Of a stretch of DNA of 64,000 nucleotides, positions 59,901 to 64,000 are shown piece by piece. The DNA is from Aquila chrysaetos chrysaetos (Eukaryota; Chordata; Aves; Accipitriformes; Accipitridae), in contig NC_044005.1 in the NCBI RefSeq assembly GCF_900496995.4, forward strand, positions 18,977,363 to 19,041,362, read 5' to 3'. The position numbers and the translations under genes are program-made. The notes below the pieces were generated by a model, which saw only the letters and a list, made by a program, of their open reading frames with translations, was not told where the DNA came from and did not search any database. The first letter of the stretch is position 1, and the number at the start of each line of letters is the position of its first letter.

Positions 59901-62900
59901 CATCTGTATAGTGTCTTTTAGCAATAACTTTTACTTTGTCTTGTAACATGTGAGTTAAATAACTTCAAAATAATATTTTTCCTGATGTTTTTCTGTGCTG
60001 TAGGCCGTGGGTATCCTGGCCTTTTCCTTGTTAGATCAGTATTGTCTTTATGCTCTTCTGGGCAAAGACTATATCTCCATTGGTAAAACCATTTGCCACA
60101 TTGGAAATGCTTATCTGTGTCTTCAACAGGGCAAGACAGGAGAATTGAATCAACTGTTAAATGAAGTTAAATCAATGCAGGAAAAGGCGGTTACTTTTCA
60201 GCAAGAGAGAGACCAAGTCATGGTAGCACTCAAACAGAAGCAAATGGAGAGCAGTGCCCTGCAGAGTGAGGTACACCACCAAATAATTTACAGTTGCAAG
60301 AAATAAAAGAAAAAAGAATAAGAAATTGCATCTGTAATATTTTCTGGATTATTTTGGTAGCAATCACTTGTAAAAAGCATTTAAAATCAATACACGTGCA
60401 GTGTGCTTCAATGGACATGCTTTATGTTTGCTTACATTATTTTTATGAAAGGTGATAGTACGAGCTACTTAAGGTATGTTCTACATAGATACAGCATTTG
60501 CGTGAGAAAGAGCAGCGCCTAAATCAGGAACTGGAGAGGTTACGTAATCACCTTTTAGAAATGGAAGACTCCTACACGCGAGAAGCTTTAGCTGCAGAAG
60601 ACAGAGAGGTCAAGCTAAGAAAGAAAGTTTTGATTTTGGAAGAAAAACTCGTGTCTTCGTCTACTGCAGTGGAGAATGCCAGGTAGCCTTTTAATTTATA
60701 CAGCAGTGGCATTGGCTGTAAATACCATAGTTAGCTAGACTGCTACTGATGGCTTTATTTTACTGAATTACCATTCTATAACGTGCTAAGCACTAGAGAA
60801 AACAAAAAGGTATGAACTTTTGTTACTCTAAATGAAGAAGGTGATTTGAGATATACTTAGCTACTGCTCAGAACTTAAAGTATTTGTCCTTTTAGTAGCA
60901 GCTATTGAAATCTCACATCTTTGACAGTGCTTTAGAACTAGAAACAACAAAAATCCCTCAACCCATCAATTTAGTTGGCTGTCAAATCAGAAAAGGTGGA
61001 CTTAACTTAAAGAGTCTTATTTTATATGCTTCAGTGCACAGATGTGACTGTCATGCTTTGTGAATTGCTTTCAAGACAAGTACTCATCCTTACTTTATAC
61101 CTGATACTATGGAAAGTATACGCTGCTGTAAGCTTTTTTTCTTTTTAGCGCATATATATAAAGCAAGATGCATTGAAGTTCTCATGGGTAGCAGAATCTG
61201 GGAGGCTAGAGCCAATTGGGGATTTTATTTGTTTGCCATAACCACGTTTTTCAGCTAGAACAATGAAAACCCAATTATTAAAATTATTCAATGCCTATCT
61301 TGACTGCTTTAATGTTGTTTTATTTAAAGGGAATGTTGGTTACTTTAGGCAAAAGAATTATTTTTTTCATCTTATTACAGTTGTCCAAACGAACAAGTAT
61401 TTTAATCAAAAAATATGTATGTAGCTGCAGTCTTTCTAAGTGCCAAAGATTGATTCTGCTTTTAACGTTCTCAGCAAAGAGATTTCTGAGTTGAGCAGAA
61501 TTTGTTGTGAAAAATTGTGGAGAAAATGGAAGAGTTGGGAGAAGGTTGTGTAAAAACTGTTCATCAGAATGTTTCTTAGTTCTTCATGAAACTTGTCAAA
61601 TACCTTTTCAGAAATTCTGCCTATTTCCCACCTGATACACACTCTTTAAAAAGACTGTTGTAGGAGTAAATCAGGTTCATAATATTTTTTGCATAATAGG
61701 AAGTTAAATGGGGCGTTCAGTGGTCAGTATGGAGCAAGATATACCGAGTTCTTGGAGACTGGCTTTAAAAGTAAAAACTGGTAGAAAGACCTATTGATTC
61801 ATGTAGTAACTGAAGCAGACAGTTAGCAAGATACGGATTCTTTTTTTGGTAAAGGTACTGTTACAATAATGAACAACAAAGATTAGTTTTTTTCTTTCTC
61901 TAATGCACTTCAAACAAAAGTAGGGGGTTTTTTTGATTACCAAAATTTTATTACCAGACTTATTTCAAATCTGTTGTTATTGGTTTTTTGTGGATTTTTT
62001 TTAAAGAGGAATCAGGAAAAAAAATCGCCTTCATTTTTATAAATTGAGCTGAAAAATTAAAGGTAGGGTATTTTTGCTGGGATTTAATTTGTTCTGTAAT
62101 GACTTCTGTTATTGTCTTCATAAATAATGTATTTTATTTTCATTAAGTCATCAAGCTAGTCTGCAAGTTGAATCTTTGCAAGAGCAATTAAACCTGGTTT
62201 CCAAGCAGAGAGATGAAACAGTGCTACAGCTCACCATCTCCCAGGACCAAGTGAAGCAGTATGCGTTGTCACTGGCCAACCTGCAGATGGTGCTAGAGCA
62301 ATTCCAACAGGGTAAGTAAGTTTTGTCAAGAAACGGCAAAAGCTTGAAACAAGCGTTTTTTAGTTGGGATAGTTACTATGTTTTGGTGCTTTTTAAATAT
62401 TGGTTGCCTGGTTTCCTTTTTGATAGCTTGAATTTCAGAATCTGTTGTCTTTTAAAAAACTTATAAAAACAATTCTGGCCCTGTGAAAACTGATGGTCCA
62501 TATCCCATTTATGAAATTTGAATTCCACTTCTACTTCATGAAGACCAGATATGATAATGCTGAGGTTTTGCAATTGCATATCCCCAAAAGTTACATGTTG
62601 TGAATCAAGATTTTTTTGTTTGTTTTGTATTTTTAACTCTTTAGAAGAAAAGGCTATGTATTCAGCAGAGCTGGAGAAACACCAAAAACAGAGCACAGAA
62701 TGGAGGAAAAAAGCAGAAAGCTTGGAAGAAAAAGTTGTATCGCTGCAGGTGGGCTAAATAATGAAATTGAACCATACGAAACTAAGTGCTAATTCTTGAC
62801 TGAATTTTTTGTTTTTAACTGCTGTGTTAAGTATTGCTAAGAATACGTCAAGTTATGTAATTATTCTCTCTTCCGGGGGGGGGGGGGGGGAGAGGGAGGG

Positions 62901-63195
62901 CACTAAAAGAAGGTCAGCAAAGTAGCATTCATCTGCTGACCATCCATTTTTCTGAGGATATTTACAATCCACTTATTCTAAAGAGCAAGTGAATGAAGTC
63001 TCTGCATCTGTTATGTTTGATCTGTTTGTATTAGTGTAATTGTGATAGTGAACTCCTTTGCTTCTCTTTTTGTCACTTTCCTGCCCTCTATTCAGGAAAG
63101 TTTAGGAGAGGCAAATGCTGCACTGGATGCAGCATCAAGGCTTACTGAGCAGCTTGACATCAAAGAGGAGCAGATTGAAGAGCTTAAGAAAGAAG
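41775..63195 (+). CDS. TRIP11: TRIP11 (GMAP-210), cis-Golgi golgin; 15 exons in window, C-terminus beyond right edge
   Basis: Exons 41775-41913, 44564-44640, 45786-45896, 47031-47306, 48160-48228, 48933-49098, 50834-51199, 51881-51921, 52925-53131, 54228-57257, 60130-60270, 60489-60682, 62148-62311, 62645-62748 and 63096-63195 splice in frame to about 1,729 residues of a protein that is about 1,980 aa in human. GMAP-210 is a long coiled-coil tether that captures small curved vesicles at the cis-Golgi and binds IFT20. The N-terminus [20 protein letters not shown] (1-38) is the Gly/Ser-rich amphipathic ALPS curvature sensor. Most of the rest is Glu/Lys/Leu heptad coiled coil. One 3,030-nt exon codes for 1,010 residues. 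The ARF1-binding GRAB domain is not in the window. The start ATG has G at -3 and +4. Confidence 0.97.
41914..44563 (+). other. TRIP11: TRIP11 intron 1
   Basis: 2.65 kb. The first part is CpG island with a (GCACCY)5 hexamer repeat at 42097-42126, and the rest is AT-rich with a short AGT trinucleotide run near 42450. No other gene or repeat family recognised. Confidence 0.75.
42097..42126. repeat. Hexamer repeat (GCACCT/GCACCC)5
   Basis: Five exact-length hexamers, two with T and three with C at the last position. Simple sequence in the CpG island part of TRIP11 intron 1. Confidence 0.8.
44564..44640 (+). CDS. TRIP11: TRIP11 exon 2
   Basis: Residues 47-72, [20 protein letters not shown] to AAQKFE; 77 nt. 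The link between the ALPS motif and the coiled coil, diverged from the human segment as I recall it. Donor GTAAGA. Confidence 0.92.
45786..45896 (+). CDS. TRIP11: TRIP11 exon 3
   Basis: Residues 73-109, [20 protein letters not shown] to RNQLQQKE. Phase 0 at both ends (111 nt). First clear coiled-coil segment. Confidence 0.94.
47031..47306 (+). CDS. TRIP11: TRIP11 exon 4
   Basis: Residues 110-201, [20 protein letters not shown] to DHWKQIAL. Contains an Ala/Ser-rich break and the conserved [10 protein letters not shown] block before the coiled coil resumes at [18 protein letters not shown]. Phase 0 at both ends. Confidence 0.95.
48160..48228 (+). CDS. TRIP11: TRIP11 exon 5
   Basis: Residues 202-224, [19 protein letters not shown] then NIVK. 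69 nt, phase 0 at both ends. Confidence 0.93.
48933..49098 (+). CDS. TRIP11: TRIP11 exon 6
   Basis: Residues 225-280, [20 protein letters not shown] to [11 protein letters not shown]. Contains the conserved [20 protein letters not shown]. Donor GTCTTT is a poor consensus match, but the reading phase into exon 7 is exact. Confidence 0.93.
49484..49545 (+). mobile_element. CR1 LINE 3' tail fragment
   Basis: GGACTCGATGATCTTGAAGG, then TTTTCCAACCTAAATGATTC and a terminal (ATTCTATG)n run: the hallmark 3' end of avian CR1. Severely 5'-truncated, about 62 bp, plus orientation, in TRIP11 intron 6. Confidence 0.9.
50834..51199 (+). CDS. TRIP11: TRIP11 exon 7
   Basis: Residues 280-402, [19 protein letters not shown] to [12 protein letters not shown]. 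Coiled coil; noticeably less like human than exons 3-6, judging from memory. Phases 1 and 1. Donor GTACAA. Confidence 0.92.
51881..51921 (+). CDS. TRIP11: TRIP11 exon 8
   Basis: Residues 402-415, [14 protein letters not shown]. Only 41 nt, too short to be seen without splicing. The acceptor TTTCCTTTACAG is strong and the donor is GTAAAC. Confidence 0.91.
52925..53131 (+). CDS. TRIP11: TRIP11 exon 9
   Basis: Residues 416-484, [20 protein letters not shown] to [10 protein letters not shown]. The acceptor is AACTTAAG followed by five G. Phase 0 at both ends (207 nt). It resumes at a point about 27 residues further along than exon 8 ends, compared with the human protein as I recall it. Confidence 0.92.
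53270..53300. repeat. 16-bp tandem duplication in TRIP11 intron 9
   Basis: TGGGACCAGTGTTTC occurs at 53270-53284 and again at 53286-53300, separated by one C: an exact short direct repeat, probably replication slippage. Confidence 0.75.
54228..57257 (+). CDS. TRIP11: TRIP11 exon 10, 3,030-nt coiled-coil exon
   Basis: Residues 485-1494, from [17 protein letters not shown] to [10 protein letters not shown]. An uninterrupted 1,010-codon coiled coil. The most human-like blocks include [20 protein letters not shown] and [20 protein letters not shown]. Phase 0 at both ends; donor GTATGT. Confidence 0.97.
58418..58632 (-). mobile_element. CR1 LINE 3' end fragment, minus orientation
   Basis: On the plus strand it opens CATGGAATCATAGAATTGTT and continues with CCCCCTGCCATGGGCAGGGA and GGCATCCACAACTTCTCTGG, the reverse complement of the CR1 3' region. 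About 215 bp, 5'-truncated, fairly close to the CR1 consensus as I recall it. The right boundary is fuzzy. Confidence 0.92.
60004..60129 (+). other. TRIP11: Possible alternative 5' extension of TRIP11 exon 11
   Basis: An AG acceptor with a strong pyrimidine tract (TTTTTCTGTGCTGTAG) ends at 60003. From there to 60129 are 126 nt with no stop, in frame with both exon 10 and exon 11. It would insert 42 residues, [20 protein letters not shown] onward, hydrophobic and unlike the surrounding coiled coil. The human protein as I recall it lacks the segment. Not shown to be used. Confidence 0.35.
60130..60270 (+). CDS. TRIP11: TRIP11 exon 11
   Basis: Residues 1495-1541, [20 protein letters not shown] to MESSALQSE. 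141 nt, phase 0 at both ends; acceptor CTTCAACAG, donor GTACAC. An upstream in-frame acceptor exists (60003). Confidence 0.95.
60489..60682 (+). CDS. TRIP11: TRIP11 exon 12
   Basis: Residues 1542-1606, [20 protein letters not shown] to SSSTAVENA(S). Conserved [20 protein letters not shown]. Donor GTAGCC is weak; the codon for Ser1606 is split AG|T. Confidence 0.94.
62148..62311 (+). CDS. TRIP11: TRIP11 exon 13
   Basis: Residues 1606-1661, [20 protein letters not shown] to [11 protein letters not shown]. The AAG acceptor after a T-rich tract is unusual but phase-exact. Donor GTAAGT. Confidence 0.94.
62645..62748 (+). CDS. TRIP11: TRIP11 exon 14
   Basis: Residues 1661-1695, [20 protein letters not shown] to LEEKVVSLQ. 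104 nt; donor GTGGGC. Confidence 0.94.
62875..62890. repeat. Poly-G run of 16 in TRIP11 intron 14
   Basis: Uninterrupted 16 G followed by AGAGGGAGGG, on the transcribed sense. A G-quadruplex-capable purine tract. Confidence 0.9.
63096..63195 (+). CDS. TRIP11: TRIP11 exon 15 (last in window)
   Basis: Residues 1696-1729, [20 protein letters not shown] to QIEELKKE. Donor GTAATT at 63196. The next exon, and the GRAB domain, lie to the right of the window. Confidence 0.94.
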
Positions 63196-63852
63196 GTAAT
63201 TAAATTTTTTTAATCTCTGTTTAAAACATTCCAAGCAGCTGAGGAGACAATGTAGCATTCCTAGAAACTTACCAAAATTCATCTCCTATGAGGAAAAGAG
63301 TAATTCTTTGCCACCTTTTGAGGACTTCCTTGTTTATAAAGCAAATTTGAAAAAGTATGTTTACCTTCTGTTAGGGATCTTTCTCAAAAGAAAGCCCTGT
63401 AGTAGTTGGGTTGTGGGTTTTGTCCCCGTGAATACCACAGCCCTTGATTTAGCTTCGTAAGCATCTTTTTTAAGTTTGTGAAATACCAAATGTTTTCAGA
63501 TTTTCCAAAGTAAGTAACTACCATATTTGACATAGACACAGGAATACAGTGAGATAGAGAGAAAGTGTGTGCTGTTGGTAAGAGATATAGAGGGAGCAGC
63601 TCCTGCACAGATGCGAGACTGTCTGAAGAGATTATGTGGAAGGTCTTGGACATATCTTTAGATTGTATTTTAGATCTCATTTCAAATAAGCTTCCTGATT
63701 GCTCATATTTAGAAAGATGCCTTTCATATTGTTCTCAGACTAAGTACTCTAATATTTGATGGATGTCATTACTTTGGATTTGAAGACAAAACTTGGCCAT
63801 ATGGTAGAGGAATTTGCTGGAAGAAACAGTTTTGAAAAGAAAGAATAGTTAT

Positions 63853-64000
63853 GGTGAGGGTGGTCAAACATTGGAATAGGTTGCCCAGAGACGTGGAGTA
63901 TCCTTTCATGGAGATATTCAAAACCTAACTGGCCGTGGTCCAGGGCAGCCTGCTTTAGATGACCCTACTTGAGCAGAGGGTGGTTAAACTAGATGATTTA
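63853..64000 (+). mobile_element. CR1 LINE 3' region, cut by window end
   Basis: GGTGAGGGTGGTCAAACATT, then GGAATAGGTTGCCCAGAGA, GGAGATATTCAAAACC and AGATGATTTA, matching CR1 3' sequence in plus orientation. The terminal ATTCTATG repeats are expected just beyond the window. It lies in the TRIP11 intron after exon 15. Confidence 0.88.

Larger units (their letters stand above)
57258..60129 (+). other. TRIP11: TRIP11 intron 10
   Basis: 2.9 kb, AT-rich. Holds a minus-strand CR1 tail (58418-58632) and, at its right end, a 126-nt open segment with its own acceptor (60004-60129). The rest shows nothing recognisable. Confidence 0.75.

Overview
The window is nuclear DNA from a vertebrate, almost certainly a bird. 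It has intron-rich genes with GT-AG introns and CpG-island promoters, three CR1 retrotransposon tails, an ERVL-type solo LTR of a kind common in birds, and no mammalian SINEs or LINEs. The exons splice by eye into four proteins I recognise from memory as CPSF2, NDUFB1, ATXN3 and TRIP11. This is the gene order of human 14q32.12, seen here in inverted orientation. The species cannot be fixed from the sequence.

Layout: 1-3.6 kb is intergenic DNA beyond the 3' end of CPSF2 and holds the solo LTR. From 3.6 to 17.5 kb lies CPSF2 on the minus strand (14 coding exons, 782 aa). A CpG island at about 17.7-18.9 kb, with a YY1-type site, is the shared head-to-head promoter of CPSF2 and NDUFB1. NDUFB1 (plus strand, two coding exons, 58 aa) ends near 21.1 kb. 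About 150 bp later the ATXN3 CpG island begins, and ATXN3 (plus strand, 11 exons, 363 aa) runs to 34.35 kb. AT-rich DNA from 34.4 to 40.9 kb probably carries alternative long ATXN3 3'UTRs. The TRIP11 CpG island (about 41-42.2 kb) starts TRIP11 (plus strand). Fifteen of its exons (about 1,729 residues) lie in the window, and its C-terminal GRAB region lies beyond the right edge.

The four genes are unrelated in function: pre-mRNA 3'-end processing, respiratory complex I, ubiquitin editing and Golgi vesicle tethering. They share constitutive CpG-island promoters and tight spacing. I found no bacterial-type system, CRISPR array or novel mobile system. The best leads are a frame-preserving 126-nt alternative acceptor extension in TRIP11, an apparently missing TRIP11 exon compared with human, upstream ORFs in the TRIP11 leader, a 22-nt C run just after the ATXN3 stop codon, and a short interrupted polyQ in ATXN3. 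Exon boundaries were set by reading splice sites and checking reading phase by hand. Comparisons with human proteins are from memory.
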